Of a stretch of 64,000 bases of DNA, positions 51,928-60,889 are shown one piece after another. A program made the translations under genes and the position numbers. Each line of letters starts with the position of its first letter. Position 1 is the stretch's first letter. Below the pieces are notes generated by a model. That model was given only the letters and a program-made list of their open reading frames with translations, had not been told where the DNA came from and searched no databases. The DNA comes from Marinobacter sp. SS21 (GTDB lineage Bacteria; Pseudomonadota; Gammaproteobacteria; Pseudomonadales; Oleiphilaceae). The stretch covers positions 1 to 64,000 of the forward strand of contig NZ_JAQNDA010000011.1 in NCBI RefSeq assembly GCF_028369065.1. The letters run 5' to 3'.

Positions 51928-52635
51928 ATGACTAGCGAAATTACCTATCATATTGAACTTCACGATGGCGCCGTCTGGAGCCATTCGGTGCCGATGGCGG
52001 AGCAATCGGCAAGCGCATTGGCCGCCGAGGACGATAGCGGCGAAGACTGGACCCGTCTGGATCATCATCAATGCGAGCACTGCCCCCTGAGCACTGACCA
52101 GTACCGCGACTGCCCATTGGCGCTGGCGCTCAAGCCGGTATTGGCCAAAGCCGGGGCCGCCGCGTCTCACGACCAGGTGCGGGTTCGGGTGTCGACCGAA
52201 GCGCGGGATTACGCCAAGGAGTGCAGCATGCAGCGGGCTGTGGGCTCGTTATTTGGCGTGGTCAGCGCTTTTTCCGGATGTCCGCATACTCGCTTACTGC
52301 GCCCTTTGGCCCGTTTCCACCTTCCATTCAGCGTCGCCGAAGAAACCACGGCCAGAGTGCTAGGGATGTACCTGGCTGGGCAGTTCGTGCGGGCTCAGCA
52401 TGGGCGGACGGCGGACTGGTCGCTCGCTGGCCTGAGAACGCAATATCAGAACCTTCGCAAGGTTAACCGGGGGATCAGTGCGCGGCTCAAGGAGATCACG
52501 ATGCAGGACGCCGCGCCTAACAGCATGGTCTTGCTGGATGTGTTGGCGGCGGACGTCGAGTATGCGCTGGACATGTACGAGGGGGAGCTGGATCGCCTGT
52601 TCCGGGAATTTCTGGATGAGCCCGAGGCTTCCTAG
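51928..52635 (+). CDS. Conserved-looking protein with CxxCP and CP motifs
   Basis: A 235-residue soluble protein of unknown function. The N-terminal part is a beta-rich segment (EITYHIELHDGAVWSHSV), then LDHHQCEHCPLSTDQYRDCPLALALKPVL, in which three cysteines and two histidines could bind a metal. Later SMQRAVGSLFGVVSAFSGCPHTRLLRPLARFHLPFSVAEETTARVLGMYL is well ordered and helical. I recall similar proteins of unknown function beside signalling genes in other Proteobacteria, but cannot name a family with certainty. It is divergent from the kinase gene by 99 bp and overlaps the convergent PilZ gene by four bases. Confidence 0.78.
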   Translation: MTSEITYHIELHDGAVWSHSVPMAEQSASALAAEDDSGEDWTRLDHHQCEHCPLSTDQYRDCPLALALKPVLAKAGAAASHDQVRVRVSTEARDYAKECSMQRAVGSLFGVVSAFSGCPHTRLLRPLARFHLPFSVAEETTARVLGMYLAGQFVRAQHGRTADWSLAGLRTQYQNLRKVNRGISARLKEITMQDAAPNSMVLLDVLAADVEYALDMYEGELDRLFREFLDEPEAS

Positions 52636-53021
52636 CGCTTGCGACGACTGTAGAGGCCCTCAATTCGGGACAGGGCATTATCCACCGTACGGCAGTAGCT
52701 TCTTTTATCGCTGCAATAGCTGAATCGGATGCCAACCCTGAAGCCGGTCTGGAAGGGCCGGCAGTTCACAGCGCGTGCCGCCACACCGGAATGGGAAATG
52801 TACTTGCCGTCAAAATCCAGAAGGAGGCGAGCACCGGGATCGAGCGGCCTGGGAGAGAGTAGCGCCATGCCGTAGCGGTTCATGTCCAGGCAGCAGACGG
52901 TGGTTGGCTTCCGGCGGGTGCCAAAGAACGCCTGTTCCCGGACGTTGACGCTCAGACAGCGGGCTGAATAGCGGGTTTTGATTCGGCGATCCGCGACGAC
53001 CGGCAACATTGGCGAATCCAT
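52632..53021 (-). CDS. PilZ-domain c-di-GMP-binding protein
   Basis: A 129-residue single-domain PilZ protein. The c-di-GMP-binding RxxxR motif lies in VVADRRIKTRYSA, and the second motif, usually D/NxSxxG, reads LDMNRYGMALL, so Ser is replaced by Asn. SHSGVAARAVNCRPFQTGFRVGIRF closes the barrel. Four cysteines in the second half are unusual. Convergent with the gene at 51928, it lies at the edge of the c-di-GMP array and is a candidate effector. Confidence 0.85.
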   Translation of the reverse strand: MDSPMLPVVADRRIKTRYSARCLSVNVREQAFFGTRRKPTTVCCLDMNRYGMALLSPRPLDPGARLLLDFDGKYISHSGVAARAVNCRPFQTGFRVGIRFSYCSDKRSYCRTVDNALSRIEGLYSRRKR

Positions 53022-53177
53022 GCTTATGATTGTTGTTGTGCGGTATTCGGTGCCTGGCCGTCAAGTTGGCATTCGATCCGCCCCCAGCCAGGACAGCAAG
53101 TCTAGGTCCTGGCTGGGGGCGGTGAAAGGGGCGATCGCAAGATTGTGATATCGGTCTCAGTTTACCGGCCGGTGGCG

Positions 53178-53462
53178 TCAGGCACTGGCATCCACCAGGC
53201 GACCGCGACGGTCCTCCAGCGGTGCGGATTCCCCGGTCTTCGGGTCGAGCAGTACTGGCCGACGCCGACTCTTGCGCTTGCGGCGGTCCGGGCCCTCGAA
53301 CGGGTCCTGACGCCGGCGGCGGTCGGGTTGCAATCGTCGGTCCGTGACCCGGTCCGGTGGTGGAGCGCTGGCGCCATCGGCAGGGGGGGGGCGCTTGCCG
53401 GTGTCAACTCGGGGGCGATCAACAGTGCTTACGGGTTGGTAGGTGTTTCGATAGATGTCCAA
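53178..53462 (-). CDS. Small Arg-rich hypothetical protein
   Basis: A 94-residue protein starting at a TTG (MDIYRNTYQPVSTVDRP), with GAGGA upstream. The middle is strongly basic (VTDRRLQPDRRRRQDPFEGPDRRKRKSRR) and the end, PVLLDPKTGESAPLEDRRGRLVD, looks structured. The repeated D-R-R pattern resembles small proteins of unknown function known in marine gammaproteobacteria; I do not know a role. The opposite-strand frames in this stretch show no such features. Confidence 0.6.
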   Translation of the reverse strand: MDIYRNTYQPVSTVDRPRVDTGKRPPPADGASAPPPDRVTDRRLQPDRRRRQDPFEGPDRRKRKSRRRPVLLDPKTGESAPLEDRRGRLVDASA

Positions 53463-53723
53463 CTGCGGTGGTCCTCTGTACTGCCGGAATCCGGGCGGAG
53501 CCCGCGACCCGTGGCCGTTGTCTGATCATATCAGCTTGCTGATCAATTTATCGGCAATTCGCGGCAAAACTTGAGCCTGGGCGAGACAGCGGGGCGGGCA
53601 ACTTCTACAATGTCGGGCCGGTTGCGTGGCCTTCGCTGTAAACCTTTGATAGACACGCTATTCTTTAGGGAGTTGTTCGAGACTTCCTGATTAACCAACC
53701 AACGCTCCAAACAGGACCGCACC

Positions 53724-56132
53724 TTGAAGGCATTGTCCCTGCATCAGCTTTACAAAGCCTGCGTACTTAAAGAATTTCCGTTTCGATCCACTCGCCAGCT
53801 TGAACCGTTGGCGGAAATCGTAGGCCAAAACCGTGCCCAGGAAGCGGTCCGCTTTGCCCTGGCCATGCCCCATGGCGGCTATAACGTTTATGCCGTGGGC
53901 AGGAACGGGCTTGGTAAGCGCACCATGATGCTGCGCTACCTGGAGCACCATGTGGATACCCGGCAGCAATGCCACGACTGGTGCTATGTCGCCAATTTTG
54001 AAGAGCCAAGGGTTCCCCGGGTTCTGAAATTGCCGCCGGGGCGGGGTAATCAATTGCGCCAGGATATGGAGCGGCTGATGGGGCGGTTGATGAAAATGGT
54101 GCCCCAGACGTTCGACAGTGATGCTTTTCTGGAGCGGGCGGAACAGCTGAAGGACGAGTTTGGTAAGAAGCAGGAAGAGGCGCTGGAAAAGGTCGCCAGT
54201 CAGGCTCGTCGTCACAATATCAGCCTGACCGTCACCACACCGGGCGGTTATCGGTTGGTGGCGATGAACGGTGAAGAGCCCCATACCGCTGAGAGCTTTG
54301 CGGCACTGCCTGAGGACAAGCGCGATAAGTTCGAGGAGCAGATCGACAAGCTCGAGAAAAAGCTGCGTCAGGTGTTGCGCAAGGTGGCCGATTGGGAACA
54401 GGAGTACGCCGAACGACAGCATGCGCTCAATCAGGAGACCCTGAATAGCATCTCCGGTCACCAGCTCGATGAACTGATCGAGAAGTATCGGGATCTTGAA
54501 GACGTGGTACGTTACCTGGAGTCGGTGCGGGAGGATTTGGCTGACAATCTCGACATCTTCCTGGAAGAGAACGACGAGCAGGCGGCCATTGCCTATGCGT
54601 CTCTGGACAAGAAGTTGCCACGGCGCTATCTGGTGAACCTGCTGGTGCATCAGAAGACCAATGAAGTGCCTGTGGTGGTGGAGGACAATCCCACCTATCA
54701 CAACCTGTTTGGCTATGTGGAGAACGTCACCTTCAAGGGTTCGGTGTTCACCGATTTTTCCCTGGTTCGCCCCGGCAGCCTGCATCGGGCCAACGGTGGC
54801 TACCTGTTGATGGATGCCATCAAGGTGCTTGAGCAGCCATTTGTCTGGGACGGGTTGAAGCGGTCGTTGCGCGCCCGCTCCATGCAGATCAACTCCCTGG
54901 AACGGGAAATGACGCTGTCCGGCACCATCTCGCTGGAGCCGGAACCGATCCCGTTGGACGTGAAGATTGTTTTGTTCGGCGATCGGGAAACCTGGATGCT
55001 GCTGCAGGAGTACGATCCCGAGTTTTCCGAGCTGTTCCGGGTCACGGCGGACTTCGAGAACGAGATGGACCGCACCGCGGATAGCCAGCTGTTGTATGCC
55101 AAGTTCATTGCCAGCCTGTCCATCGACAAGCAGCTGCTGCACTGTGATCGCCGGGCGGTGGGGCGGATCATTGAACACAGTTCCCGGATGGCCGAACATC
55201 AGGACCGGTTGTCTCTACATGCCGCGGATATTGCCAACCTGCTCCGGGAATCAGACTATTGGGCCCGGCAGGCGGGCGGCACCATGATCGGAGCGGAACA
55301 TGTGGAACAGGCCCTGGCCAGCGCCCGGTATCGCAGCAGCCGGATCCGGGACCAGTTTTACGAGTCATTGCGGGACGGCAGCACCCTGATCTCCACCACC
55401 GGCAAGCAGGTCGGGCAGATCAATGCGCTGTCGGTGGTGTCCACCGGCGGCTTCGAATTTGGCTTACCCAACCGCATTACCGCCACCACCTATTACGGCG
55501 GTGGCGATGTCATCGACATTGAGCGGGACGTCAAACTGGGGGGGAATATTCACTCCAAGGGCGTCATGATCCTCAGCGCCTGGCTGGCCTCCCGATTTGC
55601 GGTAACCGACCCCATGCATTTGTCAGCCAGCATCACCTTTGAGCAGAACTACGGTGAGGTGGATGGCGACAGTGCCTCGCTGGCGGAACTGTGCGCGTTG
55701 ATCTCGGCGATTTCCGGGATTCCGATAAGGCAGGACCTGGCGATGACCGGGTCGGTCAACCAGTTTGGGCAGGTACAGCCAATCGGTGGCGCGAATGAGA
55801 AGGTGGAAGGGTTCTATCAAACCTGCCAGCTGATACAGAGCGTATCGACGCAGGGTGTGATTCTGCCCGCTGCCAATGTGCAAAACCTGATGCTCGACAA
55901 AGAGGTGCTGCAGGCGGTTCGGGAACGGCGGTTTTCGGTTTATGCGGTATCGACTGTCGAGGATGCGGTCGCCCTGTTGATGGGCAGACAGGCGGGGGAG
56001 CCGGACAAAAAGGGGCGCTTCCCGAAGAATTCCGTCTACGGCGCCATCCAGCAGCGGCTGGACAAGTTGCGGGAGCATGAGCGGCAGGAGCAGGCCGCCG
56101 TTCATGACAGCAAAGAATCAACGGTTCACTAG
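53724..56132 (+). CDS. Lon-like AAA+ protease (LonB/AAA_32 type)
   Basis: An 802-residue ATP-dependent protease, distinct from housekeeping Lon. The N-terminal ATPase part has IVGQNRAQEAVRFALAMPHGGYNVYAVGRNGLGKRTMMLRYLE, where Arg follows the P-loop lysine, and a long coiled coil (about 150-270). GYLLMDAIKVLEQPFVWDGLKRSL and VLFGDRETWMLL follow. The C-terminal protease has the catalytic Ser in VDGDSASLAELCALISAISG and Lys in GGANEKVEGFY. The start is TTG with AGGA eight bases upstream. It probably degrades specific substrates; a two-component pair follows on the same strand. Confidence 0.92.
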   Translation: MKALSLHQLYKACVLKEFPFRSTRQLEPLAEIVGQNRAQEAVRFALAMPHGGYNVYAVGRNGLGKRTMMLRYLEHHVDTRQQCHDWCYVANFEEPRVPRVLKLPPGRGNQLRQDMERLMGRLMKMVPQTFDSDAFLERAEQLKDEFGKKQEEALEKVASQARRHNISLTVTTPGGYRLVAMNGEEPHTAESFAALPEDKRDKFEEQIDKLEKKLRQVLRKVADWEQEYAERQHALNQETLNSISGHQLDELIEKYRDLEDVVRYLESVREDLADNLDIFLEENDEQAAIAYASLDKKLPRRYLVNLLVHQKTNEVPVVVEDNPTYHNLFGYVENVTFKGSVFTDFSLVRPGSLHRANGGYLLMDAIKVLEQPFVWDGLKRSLRARSMQINSLEREMTLSGTISLEPEPIPLDVKIVLFGDRETWMLLQEYDPEFSELFRVTADFENEMDRTADSQLLYAKFIASLSIDKQLLHCDRRAVGRIIEHSSRMAEHQDRLSLHAADIANLLRESDYWARQAGGTMIGAEHVEQALASARYRSSRIRDQFYESLRDGSTLISTTGKQVGQINALSVVSTGGFEFGLPNRITATTYYGGGDVIDIERDVKLGGNIHSKGVMILSAWLASRFAVTDPMHLSASITFEQNYGEVDGDSASLAELCALISAISGIPIRQDLAMTGSVNQFGQVQPIGGANEKVEGFYQTCQLIQSVSTQGVILPAANVQNLMLDKEVLQAVRERRFSVYAVSTVEDAVALLMGRQAGEPDKKGRFPKNSVYGAIQQRLDKLREHERQEQAAVHDSKESTVH

Positions 56133-56185
56133 CGAGCCCGGGTATCAGACACACCCGACGGAACTCAATAATTGGAGACAAATCC

Positions 56186-56812
56186 ATGAGCGACATCCAG
56201 CAAATCGTATACGTGGTGGAAGACGACGAGGCGGTCCGGGACTCGCTGGAGCTGCTTCTGAAATCGGATGGTAAGGCGGTGGCTACTTACGAGGGGGCAG
56301 CGGCCTTTCTGGCGGATTACTCGGAGGACATGGCTGGTTGCATCGTGCTGGACATCCGAATGCCAGGTATGGACGGCATGGAGTTGCAGAAAAAACTGAA
56401 TGAACTGCACGCGCTATTGCCGATCATCTTTGTCACCGGGCATGGCGACGTACCCATGGCGGTGGATGCCATGAAAGAGGGGGCGGTGGATTTCATCCAG
56501 AAGCCTTACCGGGAAGAAGCCTTGCTGGAGAAAATCGAGGCGGCGCTGACGCAAGACCGGGAGCAGCGCCAGACGCTTGGCGAGCAGCAGGAAATTCTGC
56601 GCCGGGTTAAGACTCTAACGCCACGAGAATCGGAAATCATGGCGCGAATGATCGCCGGGCAAGCCAACAAGGTCATCGCCATTGAGCTGGAGATCAGCCA
56701 GCGCACGGTGGAAATCCATCGTTCCCGGGTCATGCACAAGATGGGCACCCATTCGCTGGCGCACCTGGTCCGAATGGTGCTGTCCGTAAAGGACCGTATC
56801 GACGTCGGCTGA
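56186..56812 (+). CDS. FixJ/LuxR-type response regulator (second)
   Basis: A 208-residue regulator with a receiver (IVYVVEDDEAVRDSLELLLKSDGKAV, phospho-acceptor in CIVLDIRMPGMDG, VTGHGDVPMAVDAMKEGAVDFIQKPY) and a LuxR HTH (LTPRESEIMARMIAGQANKVIAIELEISQRTVEIHRSRVMHKMG). It lies 53 bp after the Lon-like gene and 45 bp before a kinase gene, so the three may be cotranscribed. It resembles the regulator at 10118 and FixJ/TtrR types. The DNA target is unknown. Confidence 0.93.
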   Translation: MSDIQQIVYVVEDDEAVRDSLELLLKSDGKAVATYEGAAAFLADYSEDMAGCIVLDIRMPGMDGMELQKKLNELHALLPIIFVTGHGDVPMAVDAMKEGAVDFIQKPYREEALLEKIEAALTQDREQRQTLGEQQEILRRVKTLTPRESEIMARMIAGQANKVIAIELEISQRTVEIHRSRVMHKMGTHSLAHLVRMVLSVKDRIDVG

Positions 56813-56857
56813 ATTCGCCGTCATGATGCGTCCATCTTCTCGACTGGTTGTGGTTTT

Positions 56858-58441
56858 ATGAGTGAACAGGTGAGTGCCAGCACAGGTGCGACAGTGCTGC
56901 TGGTCGATGACAACCCCCAAAACCTCAAGGTGCTGTACGAGACCTTGAAGGACAAGGGCTATCGGCTGCTGATCGCCAATGACGGTGCCAAGGCGCTAAC
57001 CCTGGCCCGGCGGGACAAGCCGGAAGTCATTCTGCTGGATATCATGATGCCAGAACTGGATGGTTACCAGGTGTGCCAGCGCCTGAAAGCCCATCCCGCC
57101 ACGGCCGACTGCGCCGTGGTTTTCCTGTCGGCGCTGGACGATGTGGACGCCAAGGTCAAGGGCTTCAGCCTGGGCGGGGCGGATTATATCTCCAAGCCGT
57201 TCCAGGCCCAGGAGGTGATCGCCCGGGTAGGCACCCACGCCCGGGTCATCCGCCTGGAACGCGAACTGCAACAACGCAATCGTCAACTGGAAAATGATCA
57301 GAGCCGGATTCTCAATGCCATCAGTGAAGGCATCTATGGCCTCGATGCCTCTGGCGACATCATCTTTGCCAATCCCGCCGCGGAGCAGATTGCCGGCAGC
57401 AGCGCCGAAGCGCTGGTGGGGCGCAACTTCTTCAAGCTGCATTTCGGTTACGATTGCCAGTGCCCGGAGGTCTTGCAGAATGGAGACGTTCCGGTGAAGG
57501 CGACCTGCGACCTGGGGGTGCCGGAGCATCGTCGTGGCATCGAGATGTTGCGAGCCGATGGTTCCCGGTTCCGCGCAGAATATCGCTCATCGCCCAAGCT
57601 GGAACGCGAAGCGCTGTTGGGAGCCGTCGTGGTGTTCCGGGATATTTCCGACGAACTGGAGCGCGAGCGGGAACTTGAGTCGGCCCGCGAACTGGTGTCC
57701 CAGCAGCGCGAGCAACTGGCGCACGCGTCCCGCCTCACCGTGGTGGGGGAGATGGCTGCCGGCTTTGCCCATGAAGTTAACCAACCCCTGACCGCCATCA
57801 CAAACTACGCCCGTGTTGCCAATCGCATTATGTCCGGCGAGCATGCGGATGAGGTCTTGTTGCAGGAAACTCTGGCAAAAATTGAAGCGCAGTCCCATCG
57901 GGCCAGCGAGGTCATAAGGCGCATTCGCCAGTTTGTTAAGAAACCGGTGACCGGAAAAGAGGTGGTGTCCATTGCCACCCTGCTGGAGGACACCCGTCAG
58001 TTTGCCGAGGTGGACGTGCGCAACAACGAAGGCGGTATTGAGATTGAGGTCGAAGAACCGGTGCCGGAGGTGTCCGCTGATCCGGTCCAGGTCCAACAGG
58101 TTGCCCTCAACCTGATCCGCAATGCGCTGGAAGCGACCCGCGCCGCGGGGTCATCGCAACCGGTCATGGTCTCCGCCAGATTGACCGGGCAAGGGTGTGT
58201 TCGAGTGGAGGTCACCGATCACGGTATCGGTCTGCCGGAAGACGCCGAGGATCAGCTGTTCCTGCCGTTTTTTACCACCAAGCCCGATGGCATGGGCATT
58301 GGCTTGCCGATGTGTCGCTCGCTGATTCAGGCCCAGGGGGGCGATATCGGCTTTGAGCGTCCCGCCCAGGGCGGAGCACGCTTCTTTTTCACCCTCCCGT
58401 TGGCCGTCAACAGCGCGCGGGCGGTCTCAGGGGCCTCGTGA
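56858..58441 (+). CDS. REC-PAS-histidine kinase
   Basis: A 527-residue soluble kinase with an N-terminal receiver (VLLVDDNPQNLKVLYETLKDKGYRLLIANDG, phospho-acceptor in VILLDIMMPELDG, ADYISKPFQ), a PAS domain at about 150-265 (NAISEGIYGLDASGDIIFANPAAEQIAG, containing CQCPEVLQ), HisKA with His in MAAGFAHEVNQPLTAITNYARVA and HATPase with NLIRNALEATR, DHGIGLPEDAEDQLFLPFF and MGIGLPMCRSLIQ. The PAS cysteines might hold a cofactor, which is speculation. It should phosphorylate the FixJ-like regulator just upstream, and its own receiver may take input from another kinase. Confidence 0.92.
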   Translation: MSEQVSASTGATVLLVDDNPQNLKVLYETLKDKGYRLLIANDGAKALTLARRDKPEVILLDIMMPELDGYQVCQRLKAHPATADCAVVFLSALDDVDAKVKGFSLGGADYISKPFQAQEVIARVGTHARVIRLERELQQRNRQLENDQSRILNAISEGIYGLDASGDIIFANPAAEQIAGSSAEALVGRNFFKLHFGYDCQCPEVLQNGDVPVKATCDLGVPEHRRGIEMLRADGSRFRAEYRSSPKLEREALLGAVVVFRDISDELERERELESARELVSQQREQLAHASRLTVVGEMAAGFAHEVNQPLTAITNYARVANRIMSGEHADEVLLQETLAKIEAQSHRASEVIRRIRQFVKKPVTGKEVVSIATLLEDTRQFAEVDVRNNEGGIEIEVEEPVPEVSADPVQVQQVALNLIRNALEATRAAGSSQPVMVSARLTGQGCVRVEVTDHGIGLPEDAEDQLFLPFFTTKPDGMGIGLPMCRSLIQAQGGDIGFERPAQGGARFFFTLPLAVNSARAVSGAS

Positions 58442-58466
58442 GAGAGGCCCCGGTGTTCCTTAAGCT

Positions 58467-59345
58467 TTAATCCTTCAGCCAAATGATCTCGCCGCTCAGG
58501 TGCGGAGCGTTGCCTTGGCTGTCCAGCAGCTGGTAGTCCCACTGGCCTTCCGCCTGGCGCCAATTCAGTTGCGCATTCCCCGGCAAAAAGAACGGCTTCT
58601 TGAAGTTACAGGTCACGGTGACCGGCCCTTTCTGCCAGCCCGGTTGTTGTTCCAGTTGCGCCACCGCGTGGGCCTTGCTCCACATACCATGGGCGATGGC
58701 TCTTGGGAAGCCGAAGGCCTTGGCGGTCAGGGCGTGAAGGTGAATCAGATTAAGATCGCCCGAGACCTTGCCATAGCGGCGTCCCAGATTTTCCGCAGCA
58801 GAGACGCTCAGGGTGTTGGGGTAGCGCTCCAGCTCCGGTTTCTTGTCTGCCGGTTTCCGAGCGGCCCCGGCTGAGGCCTGGCGGAACAGGTTGGTGCTCA
58901 CTTCTTCCCACACCAGGGTGCCGCCCGAACGGGCTTCGGTAACCAGATCGAACTCCAATCCGCGACTGGTGTGGTTTTCGCCATCAAGCCGAACATGAAT
59001 ATCCAGGCGCTCTCCCACGCCAATGGGGCGATACTGGGTGATTCGGTTGCGCAGGTGCACCAAACCAAGCAGTGGCAGCGGGAACTGTTTATCCGTTAAC
59101 AGTTTCAACTGCAGCGGGAACGCCAGAATGTGGGGCCAGGTGAGCGGTACGGAAGTATGGGGGGCGAAGCCGCAGACCGCGGTGTAGCGTGCCAGGTTGG
59201 CGTTGTTGGTGGCGACGCCAATCAGATCCGCGGTCAGGGCGGGTAGCGCCTTGCCGCCGGTTGGGCCGGATTTTGGCATGACGGCCCGGCTGTACATCGG
59301 CCACAGCCCTGGTGGTTGGTTCTTGAAGGTGTAGGTGTTTGTCAT
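58467..59345 (-). CDS. MaoC-like dehydratase family protein
   Basis: A 292-residue hot-dog-fold protein with two such domains. The second has SGDLNLIHLHALTAKAFGFPRAIAHGMWSKAHAVAQL, the catalytic Asp-His motif of MaoC/R-specific enoyl-CoA hydratases. The N-terminal domain (ALTADLIGVATNNANLARYTAVCGFAPHTSVPLTWPHILAFPLQLKLL) lacks this motif. It probably hydrates enoyl-CoA in fatty-acid degradation or polyester formation. I chose the ATG at 59345 (MTNTYTFKNQPP) over a longer frame, because homologues begin there. Convergent with the kinase gene, it is next to an AraC regulator and near fadH. Confidence 0.88.
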   Translation of the reverse strand: MTNTYTFKNQPPGLWPMYSRAVMPKSGPTGGKALPALTADLIGVATNNANLARYTAVCGFAPHTSVPLTWPHILAFPLQLKLLTDKQFPLPLLGLVHLRNRITQYRPIGVGERLDIHVRLDGENHTSRGLEFDLVTEARSGGTLVWEEVSTNLFRQASAGAARKPADKKPELERYPNTLSVSAAENLGRRYGKVSGDLNLIHLHALTAKAFGFPRAIAHGMWSKAHAVAQLEQQPGWQKGPVTVTCNFKKPFFLPGNAQLNWRQAEGQWDYQLLDSQGNAPHLSGEIIWLKD

Positions 59346-59712
59346 CCTGTCCCGTCTCCTGGGTTGAGAAGCATTGGAAATCTGGTACAACTGTGCGAAT
59401 GTGGCCTGATATGCGCTAAGATACTTGTGAAAGCGCCTGAGTCTGGCAAACTCGTTTTTACTGGGCAATGACTTGGCGTACTGACCCCAGAGTCGGAAAG
59501 GCCAAACGATTTAACCAAGGAGCCTCTGAGCACGACCAGACAAGCCTCTGGCGACGCGTCGGAAAGACGCTCTAAACCTGCCAGGCGCTCGCTGTAGCGC
59601 CTGGCAGGGGGCAAGGGTTTTCCTGCGGGATCGCCGGCGCTTACGGGCTAAGGCCACGTAAAGGCGCTCCAGAGGATGACAGAGACTCCATAACAACTAC
59701 AAGCGGGATAAT
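59346..59712. other. Intergenic region with 13-bp hairpin
   Basis: No gene is convincing in this 367-bp stretch between the divergent MaoC-like and AraC genes. It holds a perfect hairpin, CCTGCCAGGCGCT (59577-59589) and AGCGCCTGGCAGG (59596-59608) around a six-base loop, without a T-run. Promoters for both genes must lie here. I found no clear box by eye. Confidence 0.6.
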
Positions 59713-60744
59713 ATGCAGGAACTTCGCGATGCGGGTGTGATGTTGCGCCTGATTTACGAGGCGATGAAGAAACAGGGAATTGATACGGATGCCATATTTA
59801 CCCGGCTGGGTGTGGATGAGGAATACGTATACACCGAGCAACTTCGAACACCGCACAACGCGCAGCTGTATTTTTGGCAGGTTGTTGAAGATGTTTCCGG
59901 CGATCCGGATGTCGGTCTGACGCTGGGTCAGTTACTGCCGCCTTATAAGGGCCAGGTGCTGGAATATCTTTTTCTGAGCAGTCCCACCTTTGGTGAGGGG
60001 CTACGGAGGGCCTTGAACTACCAACGTCTGTTGAGCGACGCAGCCAACACGGCATTCCTGATTGAGGGCGACGAAGCCTGCCTGGTACTGGATACCGCAT
60101 CCGAGGAGGTCCGACGGCTCAGGCATTTCAACGAATGTTTCGTGCAAGGCATGGTGACTTCCTTCAAGTCCATCACCGATAACCGCTTCCACCCCTCCCG
60201 TATTGAGTTTGAGCATGAGCGGCAAGGTGGCCACTCTAAGGTTCGCGATACCCTGGGTTGCGACGTGGTGTTTGGCGCCGAAGAGAATCGGCTGTATTTC
60301 CCGGTTGAAATGCTGTCCTACGCCTCGCCTCATGCCGAGCCGGAGCTGCTGGATCTGCACGATCGTTTCGCCAGCGAGCAAGTGGCCCGGCTGGAAAAGA
60401 AGGACATCGTCGGGCAAGTGGAGCGTATCGTTGCCGAGCTGCTGGACAGTGGCGAGGTCACGCTGGACGCGGTGGCCGAACGGTTGGAAATCAAGCCACG
60501 AACTTTGCGCACCCGCCTGACGGAAGCGGAAACCAGCTTCAACCAGGTGCTGGCGGACTTCCGTTACCGGCTGGCGAGGCAATTGCTGGCCACCACCGAC
60601 GAGTCCATCGATGAGATTGTCTACCTGACAGGCTTTTCTGAGCCCAGCACCTTCTACCGCGCCTTCAAGCGTTGGTCTGGGATGACGCCAATCGAGTATC
60701 GCAAGACCGCACAGGGTAAGGATGCGATGGTTGACACCATGTGA
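59713..60744 (+). CDS. AraC-type regulator, OruR/Arabinose-binding-like N-terminus
   Basis: A 343-residue regulator. The N-terminal domain (VVEDVSGDPDVGLTLGQLLPPYKGQVLEYLFLSSPTFGEGLRRALNYQRLLSDAANTAF) is of the type found in OruR-like activators. The C-terminal AraC HTH is at about 245-340 (VTLDAVAERLEIKPRTLRTRLTEAETSFNQVLADFRYRLARQLL and IDEIVYLTGFSEPSTFYRAFKRWSGMTPIEYR). It is divergent from the MaoC-like gene, 367 bp away, which is its obvious candidate target. Ligand unknown. Confidence 0.92.
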   Translation: MQELRDAGVMLRLIYEAMKKQGIDTDAIFTRLGVDEEYVYTEQLRTPHNAQLYFWQVVEDVSGDPDVGLTLGQLLPPYKGQVLEYLFLSSPTFGEGLRRALNYQRLLSDAANTAFLIEGDEACLVLDTASEEVRRLRHFNECFVQGMVTSFKSITDNRFHPSRIEFEHERQGGHSKVRDTLGCDVVFGAEENRLYFPVEMLSYASPHAEPELLDLHDRFASEQVARLEKKDIVGQVERIVAELLDSGEVTLDAVAERLEIKPRTLRTRLTEAETSFNQVLADFRYRLARQLLATTDESIDEIVYLTGFSEPSTFYRAFKRWSGMTPIEYRKTAQGKDAMVDTM

Positions 60745-60805
60745 TGGTGGCGACCGTTGGCGGTGAGGGCGAGGAGGGATTTCGGTTCTGCAAAGCCTGA
60801 TTTTT

Positions 60806-60868
60806 GAGGTGCGAAGCCGGGTTATTAAAGTGCGAAGTGGGTTTTCTAAAGCGCGAAGTGAGTTTTCT
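60806..60868. repeat. Three 21-bp phased repeats upstream of the tRNA-Asp promoter
   Basis: Units start at 60806, 60827 and 60848. Units two and three differ at two positions; AAAGTGCGAAGTGGGTTTTCT is the middle one, and the first is more diverged. They end 21 bp before the -35 box of the tRNA gene. The 21-bp period keeps every copy on the same face of the helix. Confidence 0.75.
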
Positions 60869-60889
60869 AAAGAAAGTTGCTAAAAAACG

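Noticed and set aside
53145..53525. Plus-strand frame in the region of the small Arg-rich gene
   Set aside because: No ribosome binding site or domain, and the minus-strand reading has a better start and a structured end.
53691..55199. 502-codon minus-strand frame opposite the Lon-like protease
   Set aside because: Shadow translation without signature; the plus-strand protein is unambiguous.
60806..60868. Possible CRISPR-like or tRNA-adjacent integration site repeats
   Set aside because: Repeats are upstream of the tRNA and not at its 3' end; no integrase and no duplicated tRNA end is seen.
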